Origin: Pythium myriotylum
Taxonomy: Eukaryota > Oomycota > Peronosporomycetes > Pythiales > Pythiaceae
Direction of reading: 5' to 3'
DNA: 64,000 bases
Assembly (NCBI GenBank): GCA_023091665.1
Contig: JALJCQ010000024.1
Span: 124,001 to 188,000, forward strand
Shown: one piece after another, positions 9,870-21,100 of the stretch
Layout of the letters: every line of letters begins with the position of its first letter
Numbering within the stretch: position 1 is the first letter of the stretch
The notes under the pieces: generated by a model
What the model was told of the DNA's origin: nothing
The model's input: only the letters and a program-made list of their open reading frames with translations
Database searches by the model: none
Translations under genes and position numbers: made by a program

Positions 9870-12800
9870 ATGCGCAGACGCGGACCCTTGAGCGCGCGGC
9901 TGCGCTCGGAGATCACGGCGACCGAGGCCTCGCCGGACAAGGTCTGTCTGCTTGAGTGGCTCTGCTCGCTTGTGGCAGACTGACAGCGTTGATCCTGGCG
10001 GCAGGATGGGTTCCCCTGCCCTCCGCAAGTCAAGGTACGCATCGCTGGCAGCCTCTTAACGGCGCCCTCTTGACACCGATGTCTGGTAGCCGCTGCTCCA
10101 CTTCTACAAGTACTTGCAGCCGCTGCCGGATGGTCGCAAGCTGCAGCTCAACGTGCCGGCGACGGTGGTCTGCGACAAGCTCCAGGGGAGAGAAGAGCTG
10201 CTGGCTCTGCGCACTGACTCGAGCGGCTCGGTCGTGAAGGAAGACAAAGGGCCCGCGTGGAGGAAGCGACTGCTCTGCGATCTTCTAGGAGAAGACGCGC
10301 AAAGCGCGGCGTCCCTTCTCAGCGTCGGACTGGACGACGTCGTCGCCGTGCGCAACGTCGCCCACTGGAAGAGCGTCAGTGGCAGCGGCAACAGCAAGTC
10401 GCTCGTGCTCACGCGTCGTGCCTTCGACCACGTCGTAAGCGCCCCATGCGAGCTTGCCTTTAGTGTGCAGAAATATGTGCGCTGCCGCGGGTCATGTGCG
10501 AGCATCTTCCGCGTGACATGGGGGGAGCGGGAGAACCGCCGATTTGCTATCAACATCTTCAACGAGTGAGTATGGTCCGTTATCCGGTGTCCGGGGTCTC
10601 TGGGCTAACAACGTTCGACTGTGCAGGAGGAAGATCAGCGAGGCGTCGTCTGCTCTGGTGAGCTCGAACACTACCTCGGGTAAGTCAATATGCGATCCAT
10701 TGGTATTGTGGTGGTTCGTCTTCTGACTAATGGGTAGCGGACGACCCTCGCCCACAGGGCACTCCTCTAGATGCCGCGCTTCGACAAATGAGTGCTCTCT
10801 CGCCATATTATCTCGTGACAGCGACAAGTGGCGCTGATCTGAAGCGCCTACAGCAGCATGCAAAGCTCCCTCGCATCAGGGGCAATCCCATCGCGGAAGG
10901 GCTTCAAGCCGTCAAACGTATCATCGACCACTTTACAGCTCACCTCCCAGCCATCAAAGTTCGTGAGCTGACTGCCGACTTTATCAAGGACAGCCAAGGA
11001 GTCTGGTGGTTTATACGCGTTATGCACTTCGACGCGTACTACCGCATCGAAGTGCCTCAGTCTCTTCAGAACAATGTGGATGTTGACTCTGCTGCTACAA
11101 TACACGACATGCTACGTTCGAAATACTTTCGCCAAGCACTTCGCACTGTCGCCTCCACAGCTCCCGCGAACTGCATGATTCCGCAGTGCTCGCTCTGTGG
11201 ATGCTCCTGCGAGTTGTCCAAAGTGCTTCAAGATGAACTCCTTGGGCTCGGCGGTGCGATGCCGTTGAGACAGTCGTCCGACAATGTCTTCCGGGTTCTT
11301 TTTGAATATCGTATGACACTGAAGATGGTCATCACCACGCTTTTCCACCTTCGTCAGCGAGGAGAGTCACTCGCTCTGTGGGAACACGCAGTCCTGGTTT
11401 TTATCAACACTCCTGCTGGTCTCGCGAGTGAATTCACAGTGTGCTACTTGTGCTATCGCATCTACAAGAGCCACCTGCTGCTGTGGCGAACCGCTCTCGA
11501 CCTTCATGAAGCCTATGGTATCCCGCGTCCAAATCCGCTCGTCAAAAATGCAGAGCCTGACTCGTTTACAGCGCAAAAAGGCGATTGCAAGTCGAACCAT
11601 TCTCACGAGAGTGTGACTTTGCTGGTCGACAAGATTCATTGCTTTTACAATGAGAGATGCCCGGCTTTGATTCAAGACGAAGGAAGCCCAACTAGACCAC
11701 AGGGTGTTCTATATGAGTACGCGCCAATTGAGGGCGTTGACGTAGATCCGACCTCTCTCCAGATGCGGTTCGTCTTCTTCTTTCACGAGTTGCAAGACGC
11801 AGGGCCTTCAGTCTCGGCCACGGACTTCTATCTTGAATACCACTTGGGCCAACATTTTGCCCGCCTGGACTTTGACGGAAGCAAACGCCACACCCCCAAC
11901 CGATGGCAGCTCTGTGAGGCCCGCGTTCATTATTTTCTCGCAACCAGGGACGCATTTGGGGACTACTGCAGCGATAAACGACTCCGGGTCAAGTTGAAGA
12001 GTGTCAAGGGGAGTCAGTATCACGGGTATACGTCAGTGTCTTTTCGGCCTCTCATTTCGTCTACCAAGTGGTTCGGCCCCGCTATCCAACTAGAATCCAG
12101 AGTTGACTACTTACTCGAAATCAGGACCGATGCGTTCGGTTTGCTCACGCTCAAGATGACTCTCGGGCTCCTCGTCGATCCAGTGCCACTCAACCAAGTA
12201 CGAGAGCAAATCAAAAGTGAGACCTTCCTGCGCGAAGGAGCGCTCGCTGTGTATTGGCCACCGCCGTCGTTCCAGTCCTGTTCGTTAACGGTACCTGTAG
12301 ACTGGATCGGTGCTCTATCGCCGTCTGAGTACGTGTCAGTCCTCCCAAGACGAACTCGCCGGGCTGATCGACGTCGGGTCACGATTCATCGCGGAAGCGC
12401 GGATCAAGAAAGCCTGCGAAAACTGCTCCAAGACACCAAATCTCCGTCCCAGCGCTTCTCAGTTGCACCTCCAACGGGTGACCAGTCGTTGGAACCGGCA
12501 CTAGGCCAACTGTCTACATCCGGCGATGGGGAAGAAGCAAGTGTAGTGCAAGTCGGATCTGTCCAGCGGATGCTCGAGGCAGTTTCCATCGTCGCCAAAC
12601 GCGTCATATACCGCGTGTCAGGAAGTGTCACTACGTTCCCGACTTTATTGCTGGGTCATATATTGTCCCACGCTCGCTATCTCACCCCGGGACGTAGCAT
12701 TGGAGGAAGTGCTTCGTGGTCTGAACCTGCTGTATTTCAGCTCACTCGCCGATTCACAATCGACACACTCTTGCGTGACATTGACATTGCATCTAGCGCA

Positions 12801-14576
12801 GCCCTTTGTGTGGCTGGAGAGATTCTCCTGGTGCTCGTTCGGTGCCAAATGGTTTCGAATACAGTGAACGTGGCCACCATTGAACGAATACTCTTTCCCT
12901 TCTGGCTTCCTGGAGTGGCAAGGGATGAGTTGTGCTTCGAACCTTTGCCATATCGTGAAAGCACGGTGCCTTCACGGCAGCGCATGGTCTGGAATCGTGC
13001 AGTGCGTCGATGCCAGTCTGCACACTTCTGTGCAGAGCTCCGAGCCCACACACGCATCTCAACAAAGGCATCCGACGGTCACGCATGCCACTCAAGCTTG
13101 ACAAAGTTCGAAGAGCTGCAGCAACTTCGTCGCCGAATGAGCTATAGGAACAAAAAACAGACCCAACTGTTGTGTGAGATCTTCGAAATGATGGAGACGT
13201 CAGATCTAGGATATGTTGACATTGCCGAGTTGCGCTCACTCTACAAGGTAAGATTTCCCGAGAAAAGAGGGTTCGAACGACAAGAGGGACTGACAGTAGG
13301 TGGATTTCGCAGTGCCTGCCCGATTTGCAAGACACACCTCCAGACCTCGCGATACTTGCAGACCGAGAAATCCTTGGATTGTCTGATCTGGAGGCGCTGA
13401 ACACAGCTCTAATGTGGAGCAATGAGAGTGCTTTGACGTCATTAATCCGCAACGTCATGCGCAGTGAGGATATGCAGAATGCGCTGTCACGTTTTGACCA
13501 ATTTGGTGCCGGTGCACTGAACTTTGACGAGTTCTGGGACCTTGCCGAGTGTGTGATGTGCCAACTCGAAATAGTTCGTGACGAGACATCGACGCCAGGA
13601 TTTTGTTTGCGCCATGGGATGACAGATACCTATCGATCCGATCAGTGCTGCGTGATGTGCTCATATCAGGTACGTTGCCTAGCTTGGTGGTTACATGCGC
13701 GACTCTCACTGAGTGAAGCAGTATCAAGACCAAGAGTTTCTACCTCACCACACCACCAGTCATGGCGAGTTGCTTTCATCCTCGCAGAGCGAGTTCTCGG
13801 ATACTTCGAGTGACATAAGCGAAGGAAATGAACTGACCGAGGTTGAACCCCGACAACTGGCTGAAAACGTCAGCACGTTTCAAGAACTGCCTCATGAGGG
13901 CGATGGGGTTCATATTGTCGACGGCGTCCACAGTATTGCGTTAGACGAAGCATCGCTGGTAAGCACTCTTCAGCAACTGAGAGCAGCAGAGTGGCACGTA
14001 CGCTACCGCCGAGAGAGTCTTGACCGGGCTGCAATCGAGCAGTTGATCACAGGTCGTCATTCATCGTTGGTGGAGTCCTCTCGAAAATCATCCAGCATCT
14101 CAAACTTGTCAGATAAGACGCATCGAAAGCCTACGCATTCAAATTTGTTCTCTGTCACAGATTTTGTCGCTGAGGCTGAACAGCGGAAACAGCAGTCAGG
14201 ATGCTTAGGAGGTGACAACTCCAGAAATCCTCCACAGTGCCTGCGCCTTCTGAGAAAACCCAAGAAGCAAGCCAAACAACGGAGGAAAAAGTCATCCAAG
14301 TCTTCCGCGCTCAACTCAACTCGACTGCGCGACTCCCTCTCACTGTCGTCGCTGCTACAGATAGAACTGGAAGACGGTCACTCGCACTCGCGTTCGACTC
14401 AATTGATTGACCATGTGTACCGCGGAGAAACCAAACGAAAGAAGGTGCGTCCACACGGTTAATCGCCATACTTGGTTGGTTAACACCTACTGGTTGTCTT
14501 TCAGCTCGACAAAATGGTACTGGACGAGTTACACGACGTCAAACAACGGCTGGCGCGTCTGCTTGCGACGTCTTAG
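9870..14576 (+). CDS. large conserved-type unknown protein with C2-like and degenerate EF-hand regions
   Basis: Exons can be joined from about 9870 to 14576. Well-supported parts are 10088-10565 (starting PLLHFYKYLQPLPDGRKLQLN), a short exon to 10680, a long exon 10739-13248, then 13313-13669, 13722-14448 and 14505-14576 ending LDKMVLDELHDVKQRL. The first two small exons (9870-9941 and around 10005-10034) are tentative. Visible features are a Cys cluster CSLCGCSCE, a possible C2-like beta region (TDFYLEYHLGQHFARLDFDG), and two degenerate EF-hand loops (ETSDLGYVDIAE and DQFGAGALNFDE) lacking the usual acidic residues. There is also a Cys/His cluster near GFCLRHGMTDTYRSDQCCVMC and a basic Ser-rich tail. 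The block TADFIKDSQGVWWFI is striking and probably family-defining, but I cannot name the family. About 1.4 thousand residues. No function is claimed. The last exon overlaps the antisense methyltransferase. Confidence 0.6.
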
Positions 14577-15250
14577 TGGACACTGTTTCTAGTCCATCTC
14601 GCGCAAGTGTCGTAAGTGGTGTCGATTCATACAGCTCATAAAAGTACAGCCTCAGACCTCCCACTTGGTCAGTCCACCGCGGTTTCCAGTTTGGCATTCG
14701 AAACTGCGGATAACGGAGACGTCAGCATTCCTTCTCTGCACCACGACGATCTCTCACGTCTCACCCCGACTGACAGAACCATGGCGTTTGGTCGTAATTG
14801 GTCGATCAAGTACTCGCGAATGCCATGCAATGCTTCAGCAAAGGCGTACACGATCACCAGCCGCGCGTCGCGGATTGGCACCGCCATGATGTCGGCCTCC
14901 ACGACCTGAATGCGGTCACTCAAGCCAGCACTCTCAACCTTGTCGTTAGCGACGCGCACGAGAGCAGGGTCCAACTCGATGCCGAGCGCGCGGCAACCGA
15001 GCTGCTGCACACCCGAAACGAGCCACCGCCCGTCGCCGCACCCGAGGTCAACGAGCAGCTCATCCGGAGCGAGGGCGACGTGCTCGCGCTTGAACCGCGC
15101 CCAGACGGCATCAATGACACGCTCGGGCGACGGACTATAGGGCGCGAAGAGCGCGTGTTGCTGCTCGTCCGCGGCGAGCGAGAGCGCCTGCGCCGTGCGC
15201 GCCTTGGCGGCGGCGAGCACGAGCGCCCGGAGTCGCGCTTTGCGATCCAT
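14539..15250 (-). CDS. class I SAM-dependent methyltransferase (ATPSCKMT/FAM173-like)
   Basis: Two exons (15250-14765 and 14703-14539) give 216 residues. Motif I is LVDLGCGDGRWL (about residue 66), followed by the acidic motif GIELDPALV, VVEADIMA and VIVYAF. Ahead of it, FAPYSPSPERVIDAVW resembles the YVPTPxEVVxxML segment before the SAM site in FAM173-type lysine methyltransferases, which modify mitochondrial ATP-synthase or ADP/ATP-carrier lysines. Splicing removes an intron carrying in-frame codons and restores a typical end, FRMPNWKPRWTDQVGGLRLYFYEL. Without splicing the frame ends at 14669. The stop at 14539-14541 lies inside the last exon of the convergent upstream gene. The methyltransferase fold is certain; the substrate is a guess from the flanking motifs. 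Confidence 0.75.
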
Positions 15251-15378
15251 GGCATCTGTCTGCTGAGGAGCTACAGTACTGAGATGCGGCTGCTGGGTTC
15301 TGATTGGACAAAAGTTTGACTGGTAACGCTGCTGATGTTGGTCGCATGCCAAGCCGTCGGGAACAGACGCAGAGGACC

Positions 15379-16089
15379 ATGGTGACGCGCGGCGCGGCGG
15401 CGAGAGCGAGCAAGGCGGCGGCGGCGGCGCAGCAGCAGCAGCACTACGTGCCGAGCGACGACAGCGACGACGAGGCGCCCGAGGTCGTCTCCAAGGCCAG
15501 CGCCGAGGAGCAGGCGCGCGACCAGCGCCGCCTCGAGCACGAGGCCCAGGCGGCCGCCACGGCCAAGCGGTGCGTCTTGCAGCGCGCGCGGAAGCGATTG
15601 GCTACTGACCCACGCGTCCATCAACTGCAGGAAACGCAAGGCGCGCGCCGAGCCCGTCGAGGAAGTCGAAGAGCCCGTCGACGAGGACGTCGACGTCGCA
15701 GAGGCGCCCGAGCTGCCTGCTGACGTGCTCTCGGCGATCGCGACCCGCGACAAGTACGTGGTGGCATTCTCTGTGTGCCGTGTGGCGTCCGACAGCTCAC
15801 CGTTGTGCTATTTGTGGGCAGAGAGGACCGGACCGAGCAGGAGCTGGAGGAGGCGCGCGAGGAGCGTCGCCGCAAGCGCGAGGCCGCCGCGAAGAAGCGC
15901 AGCCACATCCGCGACTTCGGCTCGGTGCAAGTGCAGACGCTGGAGGCGCTGGACGCCGCCGAGAGCCGCAAGCTCACGGCGGCGGCGGCGGCGTTCCTGG
16001 AGCGCAAGGCCGCGCCCCATCGCGCGCGCATGAACGTGCTGGACGGGCACGCGTCGCAGTTCACGAAGAAGCAGAAGCGGCGCTCGTAG
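15379..16089 (+). CDS. small basic coiled protein, possibly U3 snoRNP-associated (UTP16/Bud21-like)
   Basis: Three exons (15379-15569, 15631-15753, 15822-16089) give 193 residues. The ATG at 15379 sits in a strong ACCATGG context. The protein is Ala/Gln-rich, then acidic (EVEEPVDEDVDVAEAPELP), then a charged helix (EQELEEAREERRRKREAAA). It ends with a compact block FGSVQVQTLEALDAAESRKL, FLERKAAPHRARMNVLDGHA and a basic KKQKRRS terminus. The terminal block with FL and a following R-rich turn resembles the U3 snoRNA-associated protein family (yeast Bud21/UTP16), which acts in 18S rRNA processing. The match is weak and composition-driven, so a generic nucleolar protein is equally possible. It diverges from the methyltransferase across only 128 bp. 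Confidence 0.6.
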
Positions 16090-16333
16090 CGCTGCGAACC
16101 GTCGCGCGGATCTTCCTAATAAGTACCAAAAAAAGCTGTGCATTTTCGACTCGTGGCGTTGGCGTCAACTGGTGAGCAGCTCCGCGGAGGTCTGTTCGCG
16201 CGACCTTCGCGCCACCTCGCTGTTTGCCTCATCGGGCGTGCGTCCCACTCTTGTCCTGATGTCCGAAACTTCTGCTTGGCTCTCGCGTCGTCAGTAGCGA
16301 GATTCCCGATTCCCCGGATTCGCGCGCGAGAGC

Positions 16334-18092
16334 ATGACCGACCTCCTCCGCTCGGACGCGCCGCCGCAGCGAGCGCCCGCGCGCCAGGTCTCGGCCGACT
16401 GGGCCGGCTCGCAGCTGCGCCCGCCGCTCGCGCGCCTCGCGCCCCACGGCTCGCCCGGCAGCGCGCCCGGCAGCCTCCAGAACAGCCCCAACCGCGCCGG
16501 CAGCGACAAGGGCTTCGCGCGCGCGCGCACGCTCTCCGAGCGCAAGCTCTTCACGCCCACGGCCGACAAGCTCGTGCTCGTCATGGTCGGGCTGCCCGCG
16601 CGCGGCAAGTCGTTCATCGCCAAGAAGCTCGCCAAGTTCGTGAGCTGGAAAGGCACCAAGTGCCGCGTCTTCAACGTCGGCCAGCTGCGCCGCACGCTCT
16701 GCGCCGGCACGCAGGACCACACGTTCTTCGACCCCAACAACCCGCGCGGCCGCGAGGAGCGCGAGCTGCTCGCCGCGCAGTCGCTGCAGCAGGTCCAGGA
16801 CTGGTTCCTCGGCGACGGCGACAACAAGGGCGGCGAGGTCGCCGTCTTCGACGCGACCAACTCGACCAAGGCGAGGCGCCAGACGCTGCTCGAGACCTTC
16901 CGCACGTTCGCCAAGACCAACAAGATGAGCGTCCACGTCGTGTTCATCGAAAGCATCTGCACGAACGAGGCCGTGATCAACGCCAACATCGCGCAGAAGA
17001 TCGCGTGCAGCCCCGACTACCGCCACATGAGCGAGGAAGAGGCCGTGGCCGACCTCAAGCAGCGCATGAAGAACTACGAGGCTGCGTACGAGGCGCTGGA
17101 CGACGAAGAAGGCATCAGCTACGTCAAGCTCTTCGACCTGCAGTCCAAGGTGCACGCCAAAGGAATCTACGGCCACGTCGCGAAATCCATCCTGCCCTAC
17201 ATGATGAGCTTCCACATCGAACACCGCCCCATCTGGCTCGTGCGCGCTGGCCACTGCACCGAGGTGCGCGCCGACTTCCAGGCCATCAGCCGCGACCCGT
17301 GCATAGCCTCGCGCTCGGCACGACTCAGTGCACTCGGCATTGCGTTTGCGAGACGTCTGGGCGAGTTCGTCCGGCAACGCACCGAGTACTTCGCTGCGGA
17401 TCTCGGGGTGATGAGTGGCTCCAACGGCATCATCCACGACGGCTACGAAGACGACGAGTCGCCCACGCCTAGTCTCATCATGACTTCCACTCTCCCGCGC
17501 GCCGTGGAGACCGCGCAGTTCCTGCCCCACTCGCACAAGTGTAAGTCTTGTCGTCGAGTTCCTCCATACGAAGCAGCTCTTTGATACTCATTAACTGGAT
17601 CTGTTGCAGCGCAAATGGCGACGTTGAACCCGCTCGACAAGGGCGAATGCTACGGCCTCACGATGGAACAAATGAAGCAGCAGATGCCGGTGCGATCACT
17701 TTAGACAAAGACCCTCCGCTGTCTCCGTTGCTGACAACGTCTATTCTCTGGTGCAGGAGGCCTACGAAGCCTACAACAAGGACCCGTGGAAGACTCGCTT
17801 TCCTGGGGGCGAGTCTTATTACGACCTCATGCTCCGCGTCGAGCCTGTGCTGATCGATATCGAACAGCATACTGGACCAGTGGCCGTCGTCTCCCACATC
17901 TCGACCCTTCAAGTGCTCTACTCCTACTTTCTTGGAGTACCTATCGAGAACTGCCCTGACCTGGAGATCCCGTTTCACTCGGTGCTTGAGCTCGTGCCGC
18001 ACCAGGATGGGTGGACCACGACCGTATTTAACCTACGCACCGATGAGATCACGGCCGTTCAGCTCGAGCACCAGTCGGAACCCAACAAGTAA
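16334..18092 (+). CDS. 6-phosphofructo-2-kinase/fructose-2,6-bisphosphatase, phosphatase site degenerate
   Basis: Three exons (16334-17540, 17610-17689, 17757-18092) encode 540 residues. The kinase half (about residues 70-295) is complete: Walker A VGLPARGKSFIAKKL, FNVGQLRR, FFDPNN, FDATNSTKARR and the IESIC segment. The C-terminal half is of the histidine-phosphatase fold, but the RHGE catalytic motif reads IWLVRAGHCTEV, so the nucleophilic His is replaced by Ala. The catalytic acid after GxC is also lost (GECYGLTM against family G-V-C-E-E-M-T). TSTLPRAVETA, FPGGESYYDLMLR and the second active-site His (VVSHISTLQVL) remain. The enzyme should make fructose-2,6-bisphosphate, the glycolytic regulator (in oomycetes relevant to PPi-dependent PFK), but not degrade it. 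The N-terminal 65 residues are a Ser/Pro/Ala-rich, probably phospho-regulated tail. A GC-rich codon bias produces long shadow frames on both strands. Confidence 0.92.
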
Positions 18093-18140
18093 GTTGCGGA
18101 ATATGCTCGGCGCCGTAATATATAACACTTGGTAGCCTCT

Positions 18141-21100
18141 TCACCGCTGGACGCTCGGTGGCACTAGTTTCTTGTAGATCAGGTTGCGATGCGTGAGCTC
18201 ACTTGCGCGGACCATCGGGCGGTCCTGGTCGAAGTACTCGACTTCATCCAAGTGCCCCTGTCCCTCCAAGACCACGTCGACGTCGACGCCGCTGGCAACG
18301 CAGAGGCGAAATCGGCTTCTGTACCTTCTCGCAATCTCTCTTGGCTGGAAATGGACACAGATTTCGTGGGGCATCAACACTAAGCGAGTTGTCTCGTCGT
18401 CGAGATCTTTGCACGAGTTAGTAGCCGGCTGTGGGCCACCTCCAGCCGAACGGAGTGAAATTGTGGGCCCACGGACGACGCCCTGCGTTTGTGAGAACGT
18501 GAAGACGTCCGGGTCGTCGGTGAAGTGAGCGTGATGAGTCGCCATCTCCTGTTTCTGTGCTCGCGATAGTGGCGTTGGCCGAGGTACGTGACGAACGACA
18601 AAGGACGCGGGGACGGCGGTCGGGTTTGCTACGCGGAGTACGACTGAGCGCGATCGAGACAAGTGAACGCGCCCAAAGTTGTGCACAGACGGTGAGGCTA
18701 CTAGCAAGGGATGGAGGATCTCTGCGACGAGGCGGATGGTCTGAATGGACTGGTTCGTGAAGCGCACGAGAAGCTCGCCTTCAGCGCGCTGCAGCAGTCG
18801 GTTCTGGTCGCGAGGGCCCGATGTCGCGTTGCCTGGTTTGTTTAAATTGAGTGCCAGCTTGGCTGCATCTAGCCGCAGCTCGACCCGCACCGACATCTGC
18901 GGGGGGAGTGTGAAGAGGAATGACTCGCCGTCAGCGCGACGATGGGCCGGCGGTAGGTCGGCGGTCGCGAGCGGATGCTTCGGTGCGAGCGACTCGGCGC
19001 GTGACAAAGCGAACGGCCCTGTGGTTTCGAGGCGAAAGGTCAATCGTGCGTTCAAGTGATTGATGAGAGTAAACTCTCGGCGGTGGAACGCGTGGTTCCA
19101 TGTGTTCGCGTCACCATCCACCAGTGTCGACCATGTTGAGAACTTGACGTGGTATGGGCGCGCGTCAGGCGTATGTTTGGTCTGATCGAGAAAGAGCTCA
19201 GGCTCGACAACATCGGCAGAGAGGAGTACGCGGATGCACTTGACGCTGACGCCACAGATCGCAGGCCCGGACTGAGCCAGTGGTGGGCTGCGGGTGAGCG
19301 AGTTGGCGACGCGCACAGCCTGGATGGCCTTGCCGGCGGCAGTCGTGAGCCGGGGCGACTTGAGAAGCTGTATCTCGCATCGCGGATCTGAAAGATCTGT
19401 GGGCGCCGTCGGATCCTGACCGTCGAGAGGAGATTGAGGGGCATTTTCGATCCAGTGGGCATCGGCGAAGAGTAATACGCGTGTGGACGAAGGCTCGCGT
19501 GTCGGGAAGAAGGTGAGCTGGACCGAAGCAGTGGCGAAGGCCCCCACCAACATCTGCGGAGGCGTGACTTCGAAAGAGAATTCAGTATCGCCCTTGTCCG
19601 CGATCGGTACAATATGCAGGCGCACACGCGCGGCGAAGTCAACGCGTAGTGAGACCTGCACCCGCTGATTCTCTCGGCCGGGCTCGACGAGCTTCCACTT
19701 GAGTCTAGCTGGTCGCGGGCTGCGGTTGACGACGCGAAGAGTTTTCGTTACTGCAGAAGAGCGCACGCACAGGTGTCCGAACGAGAATGTGGGTGGCGTA
19801 TCAGTTGCTCGTCGAGCGTGGAGGCCGACGCAGTTAGGATCTAGAACGAGTGGTGTGCCGACGACAGTAGCTTGCATGGGGAGCATCACAGGCGGAAGAC
19901 CAAGTGCTCGACATGACAGCACGTCACTGAATGTGCCCGGCATGTTGTTGACGCAAGTGACAGCTATGATGACTTGCTCCCAAGCAGGGATACTTACATT
20001 CCGTGCCTCGATCAGTGGGCCGTTCGTATCCGCAGAGATCACGAAGGCGATTCCTCGTCCATCGCGCAAGATCTCCCGGTCCTGTTCTATTCGGTTTTGC
20101 TCACGGATGTACGCTCGTCCAGGCTCTGACTGGAAGCGATTCGATGGGTCACGGGCATCGGACAGCAACAGCTTCTTTCTCGCCTTGCCCGTCAATCGCG
20201 GGCTCCTGCTCATTAAAGAGTCAGCGAGGGTGCTGGATAGCAGTTGCTTGGCGTGGATGCTCGTGGACCCTCCTGCTGAAAATGAAGCGGCGACAAATCG
20301 CTTCGGCTCGAGCTCCAACTGCGCGTTGATGCCACTAAAGTTGCGGATAACGAGCCGTAGGGAACGGCGCTCCGTCAGAGGGATTTCCTCGCCGAAATGA
20401 AGTTTCGGTAGGTTATGGGGGTTCCCGTCGGGCTCAAAGTCACCGTCCGCGACTGCAATGCCGCGAGAACGAGCGACTTCTTTTGGAGGCAGCGGAATGG
20501 CGTCTGTGGGTGTCAACACGTCGTACGTAAGCACGAGTCCTTTATGGTTCGCGGTGATTTCGAAGCCGAGACGTCCTGCCAATCCTTTGACAGAGCACGC
20601 TACCAATGTTGTGGTCTTGCCTGCCTGCCGGGCAGTGTACACCACTCGGACGTTGAGCGTTTCCTTGGATCGCAGCACGCCCTGCTTCGGATTGAACTCG
20701 ATCGTACCGGCTTTGGATGCGCCGTTTGGCTCCATGAACTTGAAGTCGGCCTCAAGGTTGGACACGTTGATGAGCTCCACAACCCTTTCGACTGGGACGC
20801 CGAGGAATGTGGTGCCAAGCGTGATCCGGAGTGGTGTGAGAAAGACGTTCGGGCTCTGGATCTCGGCGCGCACACTTACACATTGTGACAAGTGCTTAGC
20901 CTGTGGCTGTCCAGGGAAGACAGGAGGCAACGACGATGCCAGTGGAGTGAGCACGATAGTTCCGCGAAATCGCTCGGGAAGTGACCCGGACTGGCAAGTC
21001 AAGCGAACCTCCGCAGTTTCTCCAGGCCCGAGACGCCCGACCGGTGGATGGAACGCGACAGTAGCCCGCGGTGCGAGATCTCGAGTTGTGAAGAGCCCGA

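Noticed and set aside
16138..17472. 444-residue open frame (+) overlapping the PFK-2 gene, and a 435-residue frame (-) at 16229-17536
   Set aside because: Both are Arg/Ala-rich shadows caused by high GC at third codon positions of the PFK-2 gene; no domains.
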